DNA from: Rhodococcus phenolicus
GTDB lineage: Bacteria; Actinomycetota; Actinomycetes; Mycobacteriales; Mycobacteriaceae
DNA: 64,000 nucleotides
Assembly (NCBI RefSeq): GCF_001646785.1
Contig: NZ_LRRH01000008.1
Location: 186,001-250,000 of the forward strand
Direction of reading: 5' to 3'
Numbering within the stretch: the first letter of the stretch is position 1; every line of letters starts with the position of its first letter. Positions 14,939 to 23,751 of this stretch are shown piece by piece. Under the pieces are notes generated by a model, which had not been told where the DNA came from, did not search any database, and was given only the letters and a program-made list of their open reading frames with translations. The translations under genes and the position numbers were made by a program.

Positions 14939-16327
14939 GTGGCCAAGACGAAATCGATCTACCGATGCAGCGACTGCGCGCACACCGTCGCGAAGTGGGT
15001 GGGACGTTGTCCCGAGTGCGGCACCTGGGGATCGATGGACGAGACAGCGGCTGTTCCCGCCGCGGTCGCCGCGCGCCCCGGGACATCGCTGGCGCGGGCC
15101 GGTGCCGCGGCGGTCCTGCCCACCACGCCCGCCACTCCCCTGACGCTGGTCGACGGCAAGGCCACGCACGCCAAGCCCACCGGGATCCCGGAACTGGACC
15201 GGGTGCTCGGCGGCGGGGTGGTTCCCGGATCGGTCGTGCTGCTCGCCGGCGAACCCGGCGTCGGTAAATCCACATTGCTGCTCGAGGTCGTGCATCGCTG
15301 GGCCCAGCGCAGTCCCGACGACCGCTCGCTGTACGTCACGGGTGAGGAATCCGCCGGCCAGGTGCGCCTGCGCGCCGACCGCACCGGCTCGGTGCACGAC
15401 CGGGTGTTCCTCGCTGCCGAATCCGATCTCGCGACGATCTTCGGTCACGTCGAGCAGGTCAAGCCGACGCTGCTGGTCGTCGACTCCGTGCAGACGATGC
15501 TCGCCGCGGACGTCGACGGTGTCTCCGGCGGCGTCACCCAGGTGCGTGCCGTCACCAGCGCCCTGACCTCGCTCGCCAAGGCCAGCGGCGTTCCGGTGCT
15601 GCTGATCGGGCACGTCACGAAGGACGGCGCGGTCGCCGGGCCGCGGTCGCTCGAGCACCTGGTCGATGTCGTGTTGCACTTCGAAGGCGACAAGCATTCG
15701 ACACTCCGCATGGTGCGCGGCGTGAAGAACCGTTTCGGGGCCGCCGACGAGGTCGGCTGTTTCGAACTGTCCGAGGACGGCATCGCCGGGGTCAGCGATC
15801 CTTCCGGCCTGTTCCTGCAGCACCGCACCGACGAGGTCGCCGGGACCGCGATCACCGTGACCATGGACGGCAAACGTCCGCTGCTCGGAGAGTTGCAGGC
15901 ACTCGTCGTCCCCACCAACAATCCGTCGCCTCGGCGGGCGGTGAGCGGGCTCGACTCCGCGCGGGTGGCGATGGTCCTCGCGGTGCTCGAACGTCACTGC
16001 AGGCTTCCGCTGGGAAAGTCCGACGTGTACGCGTCGACGGTCGGCGGCATGCGCATCACCGATCCGTCCGCGGACCTCGCGCTGGCGCTCGCGGTTGCGT
16101 CGGCGGTGCGGGAGCGTCCGCTGCCCGCGGGCACGGTACTGCTCGGTGAAGTCGGCCTCGCCGGGGAGATCCGCCGTGTGTCCGGTGTGGGGCGGCGGCT
16201 CGCGGAGGCCGGTCGCCTCGGCTTCACCCGCGCGCTGGTTCCCCGCGACACCGACGGCGTGCCGAAGTCGGTGAAGGCGACCGAGGTGGGCAACATCGTG
16301 CAGGCACTCGCGACGCTGCGGAACTAG
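14939..16327 (+). CDS. radA: DNA repair protein RadA
   Basis: The 462-residue protein has a C4 zinc finger (Cys10, 13, 24, 27), a RecA-like ATPase with Walker [10 protein letters not shown] (about residue 104), the RadA-specific KNRFG motif (about residue 262) and a Lon-protease-like C-terminal domain. RadA processes recombination intermediates and drives branch migration. The GTG giving [10 protein letters not shown] was preferred to the ATG at 14909: it matches the family N terminus and has a -10 element 7 bases upstream. In M. tuberculosis radA is followed directly by disA; here two other genes intervene. Confidence 0.95.
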   Translation: MAKTKSIYRCSDCAHTVAKWVGRCPECGTWGSMDETAAVPAAVAARPGTSLARAGAAAVLPTTPATPLTLVDGKATHAKPTGIPELDRVLGGGVVPGSVVLLAGEPGVGKSTLLLEVVHRWAQRSPDDRSLYVTGEESAGQVRLRADRTGSVHDRVFLAAESDLATIFGHVEQVKPTLLVVDSVQTMLAADVDGVSGGVTQVRAVTSALTSLAKASGVPVLLIGHVTKDGAVAGPRSLEHLVDVVLHFEGDKHSTLRMVRGVKNRFGAADEVGCFELSEDGIAGVSDPSGLFLQHRTDEVAGTAITVTMDGKRPLLGELQALVVPTNNPSPRRAVSGLDSARVAMVLAVLERHCRLPLGKSDVYASTVGGMRITDPSADLALALAVASAVRERPLPAGTVLLGEVGLAGEIRRVSGVGRRLAEAGRLGFTRALVPRDTDGVPKSVKATEVGNIVQALATLRN

Positions 16328-16376
16328 CGCTTCCGTCAGCGGGCGATGGTTCCCTTCACCCTGTCGGAGAAGGATG

Positions 16377-16390
16377 CGAACATATGTTCG
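16377..16390. promoter_or_regulatory. SOS (LexA) box overlapping the dinB start codon
   Basis: CGAACATATGTTCG is a perfect palindrome matching the actinobacterial LexA box core GAAC-N4-GTTC with its flanking C/G. It begins 7 bp before the dinB ATG and contains it, so bound LexA would block both transcription and the start region. Confidence 0.75.
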
Positions 16391-17628
16391 TGTCCGATGC
16401 GACGATCCTGCACGCCGACCTCGACGCGTTCTACGCGTCGGTCGAGCAACGCGACGATCCGTCGCTGCGGGGCCGCCCGATCGTCGTCGGCGGTGGGGTC
16501 GTGCTGGCCGCGAGCTACGAAGCGAAGGCGTACGGGATCAAGACGGCGATGCCCGGGCGAGCCGCCCGCGCCCTGTGCCCCGGCCTGATCTCGGTGCCAC
16601 CACGCATGGATGCCTACAGCCGCGCGAGCAAGGACGTGTTCGCCGTCTTCGACCGGACCAGCCCGCTCGTCGAGGGCATCTCGATCGACGAGGCGTTCCT
16701 CGACGTGGGCGGTTTACGACGGATCGCGGGCACACCACTCGACATCGCGGTCGGGTTGCGGCGCGACGTCGCCGACCAGGTCGGGCTGCCGATCACCGTC
16801 GGGGTCGCGCGCACCAAGTTCCTCGCGAAGGTCGCCAGCGGCGTGGCGAAACCGGACGGGCTGCTGCTCGTGCCACCGGACGGAGAACTGCAGTTCCTGC
16901 ACCCGCTGCCCGTCGAACGCCTGTGGGGTGTCGGCAAGGTCACCGCCGCCACCCTCCACGCCCACGGCATCCGCCGCGTCGCCGACGTCGCGGACCACAG
17001 CGAGACCGACCTGGTGTCGTTGCTCGGCAAGGCGACCGGCCGGCACATGCACGCCCTGGCCCACGGGTTCGATCCCCGGACCGTCCGCTCCCGGCGTCGG
17101 CGCCGCTCGATGGGCGCCCAGCACGCCCTGGGCCGCGGATACCACGATCCCAACTCGGTGGCCGCGACCCTGATGCTCCTCGTCGACAAGGTCACCCGGC
17201 GAATGCGGGCCGCCGGGCGGCTGGGCCGCACGGTCGTGCTGCGGCTGCGCTTCGCCGACTACACCCGCGTCACGCGCTCGCACACCCTGCCCGTCGCGAC
17301 CGCGCGCACCGACACGGTCCGAGACACCGCCCTCGAGCTGCTGCACACCGCGTGGCCGCTCGTCGCCGACCGCGGACTGACCCTCGTCGGGGTCGCGGTC
17401 ACCAATCTCGACGGCGAGGACACCGAACAGCTGGAACTGCCGTTCGACGAGCGGGTCGACAGGCCCGCCGATCCCAAGCCCGAGGTGGTCACGCACCGGC
17501 CGATCGACCGGCACGCCCTCGACGCGGTGCTCGACGACGTTCACAGCCGGTTCGGATCCGGGTCCCTGACGTCCGCGACGCTCCTGGGCCGGGATCACCG
17601 CCCAGGGGTGCCACTCCTGCCGGACTGA
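16384..17628 (+). CDS. dinB: DNA polymerase IV (Y-family, DinB)
   Basis: This 414-residue Y-family polymerase has the first catalytic Asp in LHADLDAFYASVEQ (about residues 9-22), SIDEAFLDV (about 100-108), helix-hairpin-helix (LWGVGKVTAATLHAHGI) and a little-finger domain. A probable beta-clamp-binding motif EQLELPF lies near residue 350. It performs error-prone translesion synthesis. AGAAGG lies about 10 bases before the ATG. A LexA box covers the start codon. Its place between radA and disA, which are adjacent in M. tuberculosis, suggests an insertion. Mycobacterial DinB paralogues are not generally LexA targets, so the box is notable. Confidence 0.93.
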   Translation: MFVSDATILHADLDAFYASVEQRDDPSLRGRPIVVGGGVVLAASYEAKAYGIKTAMPGRAARALCPGLISVPPRMDAYSRASKDVFAVFDRTSPLVEGISIDEAFLDVGGLRRIAGTPLDIAVGLRRDVADQVGLPITVGVARTKFLAKVASGVAKPDGLLLVPPDGELQFLHPLPVERLWGVGKVTAATLHAHGIRRVADVADHSETDLVSLLGKATGRHMHALAHGFDPRTVRSRRRRRSMGAQHALGRGYHDPNSVAATLMLLVDKVTRRMRAAGRLGRTVVLRLRFADYTRVTRSHTLPVATARTDTVRDTALELLHTAWPLVADRGLTLVGVAVTNLDGEDTEQLELPFDERVDRPADPKPEVVTHRPIDRHALDAVLDDVHSRFGSGSLTSATLLGRDHRPGVPLLPD

Positions 17629-17635
17629 CCTCGGC

Positions 17636-18196
17636 TCAGACCGACGACGTGCCGTGCGGCGAGGCCGGGACGCCGTCGACGTAGTCCTTCGCCTTGTCGA
17701 AGTGCTCGAAATCGACGGTGAGGAACAGGCCGCGGGACGTGGCGACGACGACATCGGGATCGGCCATCGGACCGTCGACGATGCGCGCCTCCGAACTCGT
17801 GTACACCTTGCGGCGCACCGTGCCTTCCAGCCGGGCCCGGAACTCGAGCACCGAACCGAGCGGGATCGGCCGCGCGAAATCGACTTCGAGGTGACCGGTG
17901 ACGACCGGACGCTGCAGCACCATGCACGCCATGCCCTGAACCTCGTCGAACGCGGTGGTCAGGATGCCGCCGTGGATGAAGCCCGGTCCGCCCTGGTAGT
18001 AGGTGGCGACGTCGAGCCGTCCGCGGACCTCGAGCCCGTCTCCGACCGTGCAGTGCATCTTCAGCCCGCCCGGCTGGTCGTCGCCGCATCCGAAGCATTT
18101 GCTCCAGTGCTGCGGCAGCGCCTCCCCCGGCCGGGGATGGTTCTCCGGGATCTCCGGCAGAACGAGGTCGTCGGGCAGCGTCCAGGTACTACTCAT
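17636..18196 (-). CDS. PaaI-family hotdog thioesterase
   Basis: The 186-residue product has a hotdog domain with the PaaI-type motif GFIHGGILTTAFDEVQGM (about residues 75-92), where the HGG and the acidic residue form the thioesterase site. The N-terminal segment WSKCFGCGDDQPGGLKM, with its paired cysteines, is typical of a subgroup near carotenoid and aromatic metabolism genes. It probably hydrolyses an acyl-CoA; the substrate is unknown. It converges on dinB with 7 bp between stops. The chosen ATG (MSSTWTLPDD) gives the family-like length; the frame continues upstream without homology. Confidence 0.82.
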   Translation of the reverse strand: MSSTWTLPDDLVLPEIPENHPRPGEALPQHWSKCFGCGDDQPGGLKMHCTVGDGLEVRGRLDVATYYQGGPGFIHGGILTTAFDEVQGMACMVLQRPVVTGHLEVDFARPIPLGSVLEFRARLEGTVRRKVYTSSEARIVDGPMADPDVVVATSRGLFLTVDFEHFDKAKDYVDGVPASPHGTSSV

Positions 18197-18291
18197 GACG
18201 AAGTAATGTAGTTCCGCGTTCGGCTGCCTCCGCCGGGTAGACCGTGCAATTGTGATTGCCGCCGCATGGCCGCACACGGGAGGAGCAAGGT

Positions 18292-19374
18292 ATGACCGAC
18301 GTGTCGTCCGCGACGCTGCGCGACACGATCGCCCGCCTGGCGCCCGGCACGGCACTGCGCGACGGACTCGAACGGATCCTGCGGGGCCGCACCGGCGGAC
18401 TGATCGTCCTCGGGTTCGACGAGCGCGTCGCAGCCCTGTGCGACGGCGGTTTCGAACTCGACGTCGAGTTCGCGCCGACCCGGCTCCGCGAACTGTCGAA
18501 GATGGACGGTGCCGTGGTCGTGTCCACCGACGGCAGCCGCATCGTGCGCGCCAACGTCCAACTCGTTCCGGATCACCGCATCCCGACGGTCGAGTCCGGG
18601 ACGCGGCACCGCGCGGCCGAGCGCACCGCGATCGAGACCGGCTACCCGGTCGTGTCGGTGAGCCAGTCGATGAGCATCGTGAGCGTGTACGTGGCCGGGC
18701 ACCGGCACGTCATCAACGATTCCGCGACGATCCTGTCCCGCGCCAATCAGGCGGTCGCGACCCTCGAGCGGTACAAGGCGCGACTCGACGAGGTCACCCG
18801 CCAGCTGTCCGTCGTCGAGATCGAGGACTTCGTGACGTTGCGCGACGCACTGACCGTCGCGCAGCGACTCGAGATGATGCATCGAGTGTCCGTCGAGATC
18901 GAGCAGGACGTGCTCGAACTCGGCACCGACGGTCGTCAGCTCGCACTGCAGCTCGAGGAACTGGTCGGCGACAACCAGCTGGCGCGCCAGCTCATCGTCC
19001 GCGACTATCTCGCCGGGACCGAGACCCCGTCGTTCACCGATGTCGAACGCACCCTCGAGGTACTCGGCCGGCTGACCGACGTCGACCTGCTCGACCTCAC
19101 CGTGCTGGCCCGCGCCTTCGGATATCCGGGGACCATCGAGGCCCTCGACACCGCGATGAGCCCGCGCGGGTACCGCGTCCTGCATCGCGTGCCGCGGCTG
19201 CAGACCGCGCAGATCCATCGACTGGTCGGATCCTTCGGGACCCTGCAGGGACTGCTCGCCGCGACCGCCGCGGACATCCAGTCCGTGGACGGCATCGGCG
19301 CCCTGTGGGCCAGGTACATCCGCGAGGGGCTGTCGCGCCTCGCGGAAGCATCGATCAACGGTCCCTACGACTGA
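18292..19374 (+). CDS. disA: Diadenylate cyclase DisA
   Basis: The 360-residue protein has an N-terminal DAC domain with the catalytic MDGAVVV motif (about residue 70) and [11 protein letters not shown] (about 103). A long helical linker and a C-terminal DNA-binding helix-hairpin-helix region ([16 protein letters not shown]) follow. DisA condenses two ATP to c-di-AMP and scans DNA for branched structures, reporting integrity to the cell. AGGAGCAAGG precedes the ATG. A functional link with RadA (reported to inhibit DisA) fits the neighbourhood. Length matches the 358-residue mycobacterial enzyme. Confidence 0.95.
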   Translation: MTDVSSATLRDTIARLAPGTALRDGLERILRGRTGGLIVLGFDERVAALCDGGFELDVEFAPTRLRELSKMDGAVVVSTDGSRIVRANVQLVPDHRIPTVESGTRHRAAERTAIETGYPVVSVSQSMSIVSVYVAGHRHVINDSATILSRANQAVATLERYKARLDEVTRQLSVVEIEDFVTLRDALTVAQRLEMMHRVSVEIEQDVLELGTDGRQLALQLEELVGDNQLARQLIVRDYLAGTETPSFTDVERTLEVLGRLTDVDLLDLTVLARAFGYPGTIEALDTAMSPRGYRVLHRVPRLQTAQIHRLVGSFGTLQGLLAATAADIQSVDGIGALWARYIREGLSRLAEASINGPYD

Positions 19375-19383
19375 GCGCCGCGC

Positions 19384-20115
19384 TCACGCGACGTTGAACG
19401 GCTCCGGGGTGCTGCGCAGGCCACCGAGCTGCCCGACGACGCTGTATGCGCCCGGCCCGACCGGCTCGCGCGGCGCCTGGCAGCCGGGCGCCGACGTGGT
19501 GCCGGACCACTTCACCGAGAACGCCGCCTGGTCGCCCGGGGCGAGCGCACGCAGGTCGGCGGTGGACTCCGGGAAGCAGTCGGTGTTCGACCACAGCCGG
19601 GTCGCCCCGTCGAGGCTGTAGACCATCACCTGCTGCAGACCGGCGCCGAGATCGCGCTCGCACCGCTCGGTGCCGATGTTGGTGATGACGATCGTGAACG
19701 CGGGTTCGTCGCCGACGCGATAGTTCGGCTGATCCGAGGTGACCCGAACGGCCAGCGACTGATCGGGACACTGCCCCGCGGCGACCGGCGCAGCGGTGGT
19801 CGCCGAGCCGGTGGTGTCGGGCGCCGACGTTCCCTCCGCCGACGTCCCCGATGCCGACGTCCCCGACGACGAGCCGCCACCCGACCCTGCCGCGGTTGCC
19901 TCCGCGGTCGCGTCGGCGGACGTGGCCGGGGTCGCCGTCACCGACGTCGACGTGACCTCGGCTGCGGTGTTCTCCGTCTCCGGATCGTCGCCACCACCGG
20001 TCAGTGCCAGTACGAGCCACACGACGAGTGCCAGCACGACCACACCGACACCGATGGCGAGCGCGCGGCGGCGCCAGTAGATCTCAGGGGGCAGCGGCCC
20101 GTTCGGTTCAAGCAC
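19384..20115 (-). CDS. Conserved membrane protein (Rv3587c-like)
   Basis: The 243-residue product has one transmembrane segment (about residues 18-40, ALAIGVGVVVLALVVWLVLAL) followed by a Thr/Ser/Ala-rich linker to about residue 110. A beta-rich extracellular domain with four cysteines in two likely pairs (GQCPDQ, TERCERD, TDCFPE, APGCQAP) follows. Topology should place the domain outside. Position beside disA and a carbonic anhydrase matches M. tuberculosis Rv3587c. Function is unknown; a cell-envelope role is only inferred. The start is GTG at 20115. Confidence 0.8.
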   Translation of the reverse strand: MLEPNGPLPPEIYWRRRALAIGVGVVVLALVVWLVLALTGGGDDPETENTAAEVTSTSVTATPATSADATAEATAAGSGGGSSSGTSASGTSAEGTSAPDTTGSATTAAPVAAGQCPDQSLAVRVTSDQPNYRVGDEPAFTIVITNIGTERCERDLGAGLQQVMVYSLDGATRLWSNTDCFPESTADLRALAPGDQAAFSVKWSGTTSAPGCQAPREPVGPGAYSVVGQLGGLRSTPEPFNVA

Positions 20116-20172
20116 GCCTCACACGGTAGGTGCAGGTTCGGGCCGGTGCCACACCGTGCTCGGCGTGTCGCG

Positions 20173-20799
20173 TCAGTCGACCGTCACACCGATGTCGCCG
20201 ACGTGGTTCTGGAGTTTGACGCGACCGTCGGAAAGTGCGTAGGTGACACCGACGATGGCGCAACGGCCGTCCTCGACGCGCTCGGCGATGATCCGCGAGC
20301 GCTGCATCAGCAGCTTCGTGGTCTCGGCGACGTGGCGGGCCTCGAGTTCGTCGGGGTCGGTGAGTCCCTCGTTGCGGCCCATGAGGATCGACGGCGTGAC
20401 CCGCTCGACGACGTCGCGGATGAATCCGGGAGGGACGTCACCGTTGTCCAGCGCGGACAGGGTGGCCTTGACGGCACCGCAGCTGTCGTGACCGAGAATC
20501 ACGATGAGCGGCACGTTCAGGATCGCGACGGCGTACTCGATGGAGCCGAGGACCGCGCTGTCGATGACGTGACCGGCGGTCCGCACGACGAACATGTCGC
20601 CCAGACCCTGGTCGAAGATGATCTCCGCGGCCACGCGGGAGTCGCCGCAGCCGAACAACACGGCTGTCGGATGCTGGCCCCCGACGAGTTCGGTGCGGCG
20701 GTCGATGCCCTGGCTGGGGTGCTGCGGGGCGTCGGACACGAACCGCTCGTTACCCTCGGACAGGGCCTTCCAAGCGGAGATGGGATTCGAATTAGGCAT
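20173..20799 (-). CDS. can: Beta-class carbonic anhydrase
   Basis: The 208-residue protein carries the beta-CA zinc and catalytic residues: CGDSR (Cys and Asp) near residue 48 and HDSCGAV (His and Cys) near residue 103. It interconverts CO2 and bicarbonate. It aligns by memory with M. tuberculosis CanB (Rv3588c), including MPN-N-P at the N terminus, so the ATG at 20799 was preferred over a GTG 15 bp upstream. Divergent from mutY with a 95-bp gap. Confidence 0.94.
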   Translation of the reverse strand: MPNSNPISAWKALSEGNERFVSDAPQHPSQGIDRRTELVGGQHPTAVLFGCGDSRVAAEIIFDQGLGDMFVVRTAGHVIDSAVLGSIEYAVAILNVPLIVILGHDSCGAVKATLSALDNGDVPPGFIRDVVERVTPSILMGRNEGLTDPDELEARHVAETTKLLMQRSRIIAERVEDGRCAIVGVTYALSDGRVKLQNHVGDIGVTVD

Positions 20800-20894
20800 G
20801 GCGCCATTATTCACCCGGCCGCGTGACGCAGATCCCTCGGTGGGGGTTACCGACCGGGAACAACACCCGACATTCCGACAGGAGGACGTGTGAG

Positions 20895-21818
20895 ATGGCC
20901 GTCGACGCGACCGCGCTGCTGCGCTGGTACACCGCCGAGGCGCGGGATCTTCCGTGGCGACGCGAGGGCGTCACCGGCTGGCAGATCCTCATGTCGGAGG
21001 TGATGCTCCAGCAGACGCCCGTGGCCCGGGTCGCGCCGATCTGGGAGCAGTGGGTGCAGCGCTGGCCGGTGCCGTCGCTGATGGCGGCGTCGAGTCAGGC
21101 CGACGTGCTGCGTGCGTGGGGCAAGCTCGGCTATCCGCGCCGCGCGCTGCGCCTGCACGAATGCGCCGGGGTACTCGCCGCCGAGCACGGTGACGTCGTT
21201 CCGGCGGACGTCGACACCCTGCTGGGCCTGCCCGGCATCGGGGCGTACACGGCACGAGCGGTCGCGTGCTTCGCCTACGGGCAACGGGTTCCGGTCGTCG
21301 ACACCAACGTGCGGCGCGTCGTCGCCCGGGCCGTCCACGGCCGGGCCGAACCGGGGAATCCGTCGACGACCCGCGATCTCGCGGACGTCGAGGTGCTGCT
21401 GCCGCGTACCCGGTCGCGCGCCGCCACGTTCTCCGCCGCTCTCATGGAACTCGGTGCGACCGTCTGCACCGCCCGCTCCCCCGAATGCGGACGTTGTCCC
21501 CTGCCGAGTTGCGCGTGGCTCGAGGCGGGCAGCCCGGCGCACGACGGGCCACCGAAGAAGGTGCAGAAGTTCGCCGGGACGGACCGTCAGGTCCGCGGCA
21601 AGTTGATGTCGGTGCTGCGGGAGAGCGACGTCCCGGTCGAACGGTCGGCGCTCGACGTGGTGTGGCTCGTCGACCCCGGTCAACGCGACAGGGCGCTGCA
21701 TTCGCTGCTCGTCGACGGGTTGGTCGAGCAGACCGACGACGGGCGGTTCGCCCTGGCCGGCGAGGGAACGGACGGTCAGGCGAGCCCCGCCAGGAACCCT
21801 TCCACCGCGGCCCGGTAG
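20895..21818 (+). CDS. mutY: A/G-specific adenine DNA glycosylase MutY
   Basis: The 307-residue enzyme has the MutY catalytic region (SEVMLQQTPVARV), a helix-hairpin-helix (LLGLPGIGAYTARAV), the catalytic Asp in VVDTNVRRVV, and four C-terminal cysteines for a 4Fe-4S cluster (CTARSPECGRCPLPSC). It removes adenine mispaired with 8-oxoguanine. AGGAGG sits about 9 bases before the ATG. The length matches the short mycobacterial MutY. Its last 43 bp overlap the 3' end of the convergent hydrolase gene. Confidence 0.93.
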   Translation: MAVDATALLRWYTAEARDLPWRREGVTGWQILMSEVMLQQTPVARVAPIWEQWVQRWPVPSLMAASSQADVLRAWGKLGYPRRALRLHECAGVLAAEHGDVVPADVDTLLGLPGIGAYTARAVACFAYGQRVPVVDTNVRRVVARAVHGRAEPGNPSTTRDLADVEVLLPRTRSRAATFSAALMELGATVCTARSPECGRCPLPSCAWLEAGSPAHDGPPKKVQKFAGTDRQVRGKLMSVLRESDVPVERSALDVVWLVDPGQRDRALHSLLVDGLVEQTDDGRFALAGEGTDGQASPARNPSTAAR

Positions 21819-22531
21819 TCGTCGGGCCGGTCGTCGTGCACGAGATGGCCGGCGCCCGCGACCCGCACGTAGCCGGCGCCGGGACGCTCGTCACGCATGC
21901 GCCGCATCTGCCCTTCCGGGGTGATGGTGAACTCCCCCTCGATCAGCAGCGCCGGGACCTGCACGGCACGCCACTCGTCCCAGAAGTGCCGGGTTCCCCA
22001 CTCTTCGGAGATGTCGCGGAAGGTCGCGACGTCGCCGTGCAGGTACCAACCGTCGGCACGCCGGTCGAACGAGTCGAGGAAGTACCGCCCGGCGACCGGC
22101 CCGAAGTAGTCGAGGACGGCGGTTTCGGTGGGGAACGGCTGCGGCCACGCGCCGATCACCGCGGCCCAGTCCGCCGCGGTGCGGCCACGGAAGTCCGGGG
22201 CCATGTCCTCGAGGACGAGAGCGGCGACCCTCTCCGGATGCGCGGCGGCCAGGCACCAGGCGTGCAACGCCCCCATCGAATGCCCGATGACGACGAGCGG
22301 CTCGGCGAGCACCGCGCCGTCGAGGTGCCGGGCCAGATCGGCGACGAACGCCTCGGTGGTCAGTTCGTCAGGCGCGGGGCGTCCGTGCGCGGCGGCGTCG
22401 AACGTGTGGACGTGGCCGTGATCGCGCAACCACGGCACGTGCCGCCGCCAGGTGCGTGCGCTGCCCATCAACCCGTGCAACAGCAGGATCGGTCGTCCGG
22501 AACCGCCTTCGTCGTGCAACACACCCGACAA
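21776..22531 (-). CDS. Alpha/beta-fold hydrolase (Rv3591c-like)
   Basis: The 251-residue protein has the alpha/beta hydrolase pattern: oxyanion region LLLHGLMGSARTW, nucleophile elbow GHSMGAL (about residue 93), an Asp/Glu-containing core and the catalytic His in GAGHLVHDD near residue 233. No signal peptide is seen, so it is cytoplasmic. The substrate is unknown. The start is uncertain: TTG at 22531 or GTG at 22522, neither with a clear Shine-Dalgarno. It is divergent from mhuD with a 23-bp gap and overlaps mutY at the 3' end. Confidence 0.85.
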   Translation of the reverse strand: MSGVLHDEGGSGRPILLLHGLMGSARTWRRHVPWLRDHGHVHTFDAAAHGRPAPDELTTEAFVADLARHLDGAVLAEPLVVIGHSMGALHAWCLAAAHPERVAALVLEDMAPDFRGRTAADWAAVIGAWPQPFPTETAVLDYFGPVAGRYFLDSFDRRADGWYLHGDVATFRDISEEWGTRHFWDEWRAVQVPALLIEGEFTITPEGQMRRMRDERPGAGYVRVAGAGHLVHDDRPDDYRAAVEGFLAGLA

Positions 22532-22541
22532 GGTAGCGGAG

Positions 22542-22547
22542 TAGGCT
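22542..22547 (+). promoter_or_regulatory. Leaderless promoter -10 element of mhuD
   Basis: TAGGCT (TANNNT) ends 7 bases before the mhuD ATG, and there is no ribosome binding site in the 23-bp gap. This predicts a leaderless transcript. Confidence 0.55.
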
Positions 22548-22554
22548 CGCGGCC

Positions 22555-22860
22555 ATGGCAGTCGTGAAGATCAACGCAATCGAGGTCCCCGAGGGCGCCG
22601 GCCCCGAACTGGAGAAGCGATTCGCGAATCGCGCAGGCACCGTGGACAAGTCGCCCGGTTTCCTGGGTTTCCAGCTGCTGCGCCCCACCGCCGGCGAGAA
22701 CCGCTACTTCGTGGTGACGCAGTGGGAGTCGGAGGAGGCGTTCGCGGCGTGGCGCGACGGGGATGCCCGTGCCGCCCATGCCGGTGAAGCCAAGAAGCCG
22801 GTCGCGACCGGTGCGTCCCTGCTCGAATTCGAGGTTGTCCTGGACGTCAAGAAGTCCTGA
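22555..22860 (+). CDS. mhuD: Heme-degrading monooxygenase MhuD
   Basis: The 101-residue ABM-domain protein is very close to M. tuberculosis MhuD (Rv3592): VVKINAIEVP with the active-site Asn near residue 7, SPGFLGFQLLRP, and AAHAGE with the heme-ligand His near residue 75, then PVATGASLLEFEVVLDV. MhuD cleaves heme to mycobilin and releases iron without carbon monoxide. The gene is single, with its own likely leaderless promoter and a terminator right after it. No iron-dependent operator was recognised. Confidence 0.94.
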   Translation: MAVVKINAIEVPEGAGPELEKRFANRAGTVDKSPGFLGFQLLRPTAGENRYFVVTQWESEEAFAAWRDGDARAAHAGEAKKPVATGASLLEFEVVLDVKKS

Positions 22861-22880
22861 CCCCCATCCACTGAGCCGTA

Positions 22881-22916
22881 CGACAGCCGCGCGCGTCCTC
22901 ACGCGCGCGGCTGTCG
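22881..22916. terminator. Bidirectional terminator between mhuD and the DsbA-like gene
   Basis: A perfect 16-bp stem (CGACAGCCGCGCGCGT) with loop CCTC separates two convergent genes. It is followed by TGTT on the plus strand. Confidence 0.8.
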
Positions 22917-23003
22917 TGTTCGTCTGCATTCGCACCGGCCCGTATGTTCGGTGAACTGCCGGCGGAAGTCGGCGAGCGCCACCCGGGCGGCGAGAATCCC
23001 CCA

Positions 23004-23705
23004 TCACACGGCGCAGCTGTCTCCGTCGGCCACGTCGGTGACGGTGCCGGTTTCGGCGGCGTCGTCGATCGCGCGCTGCAGCAACGCGAGGAACACGTCC
23101 TTCGGCTGCGCACCCGAGACCGCAACGGCGCGATTCGCGACGAAGAACGGCACCCCGGTCACGCCCAGCATGCGGGCCTCGAGCAGGTCCGCGCGCACCG
23201 CATCGGCACCTGCGTCGCCGTCGAGACCGACGCGGACCTCGTCGGAGTCGAGGCCGGCCGACGCGGCGATCCGCACGAGCGTGTCGCGGTCGTCGACGAC
23301 CTCACCCTCGACGAAGTGCGCGCGGAACAACGCCTCGAGCAACTCGTTCCGCCGCTCACCCGCCAGGTGCAGCAGCCGGTGCGCGTCGAAGGTGTTCGCC
23401 GCGATCACGGTGGTGAAGTCGATTTCGAGGCCGTCCTGCGCGGCGACGTTCGCGACGTGCGCGAACATCTGCCGCACCTGTTCGACCGGCATCCCCTTCA
23501 TCTCGACCAGCGCGTCGATCTCGGGGCGCCGCAAGCCGGCCGGTGTGTCCGGCGCGAGCTGGTACGAGCGCCAGGTCACGGACACTCGGTCGCGGTGCTC
23601 GAATTCGGCCAGCGCCTCGGCGAAGCGCCGCTTTCCGATGTAGCACCATGGGCATGCGATGTCGGACCAGATCTCGATCGTGGCCGTGTTCTCGGGGAAA
23701 CTCAC
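23004..23705 (-). CDS. DsbA-family thiol oxidoreductase (FrnE-like)
   Basis: The protein of about 233 residues is a DsbA/FrnE-type thioredoxin-fold enzyme: IEIWSDIACPWCYIGKRRF with redox CPWC near residue 20, and the cis-Pro region GVTGVPFFVANRAV. FrnE-like enzymes are cytoplasmic disulfide isomerases or oxidoreductases used in oxidative stress; no signal peptide is seen here. The GTG at 23705 (VSFPENTATIEIW) is preferred; a TTG four codons upstream is also possible. A convergent terminator separates it from mhuD. It follows osmC on the same strand. Confidence 0.87.
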   Translation of the reverse strand: MSFPENTATIEIWSDIACPWCYIGKRRFAEALAEFEHRDRVSVTWRSYQLAPDTPAGLRRPEIDALVEMKGMPVEQVRQMFAHVANVAAQDGLEIDFTTVIAANTFDAHRLLHLAGERRNELLEALFRAHFVEGEVVDDRDTLVRIAASAGLDSDEVRVGLDGDAGADAVRADLLEARMLGVTGVPFFVANRAVAVSGAQPKDVFLALLQRAIDDAAETGTVTDVADGDSCAV

Positions 23706-23751
23706 GTGCCGATGCAACAGCCGGCGGGGCCGGGATGTTCCCGCGCGCGGC

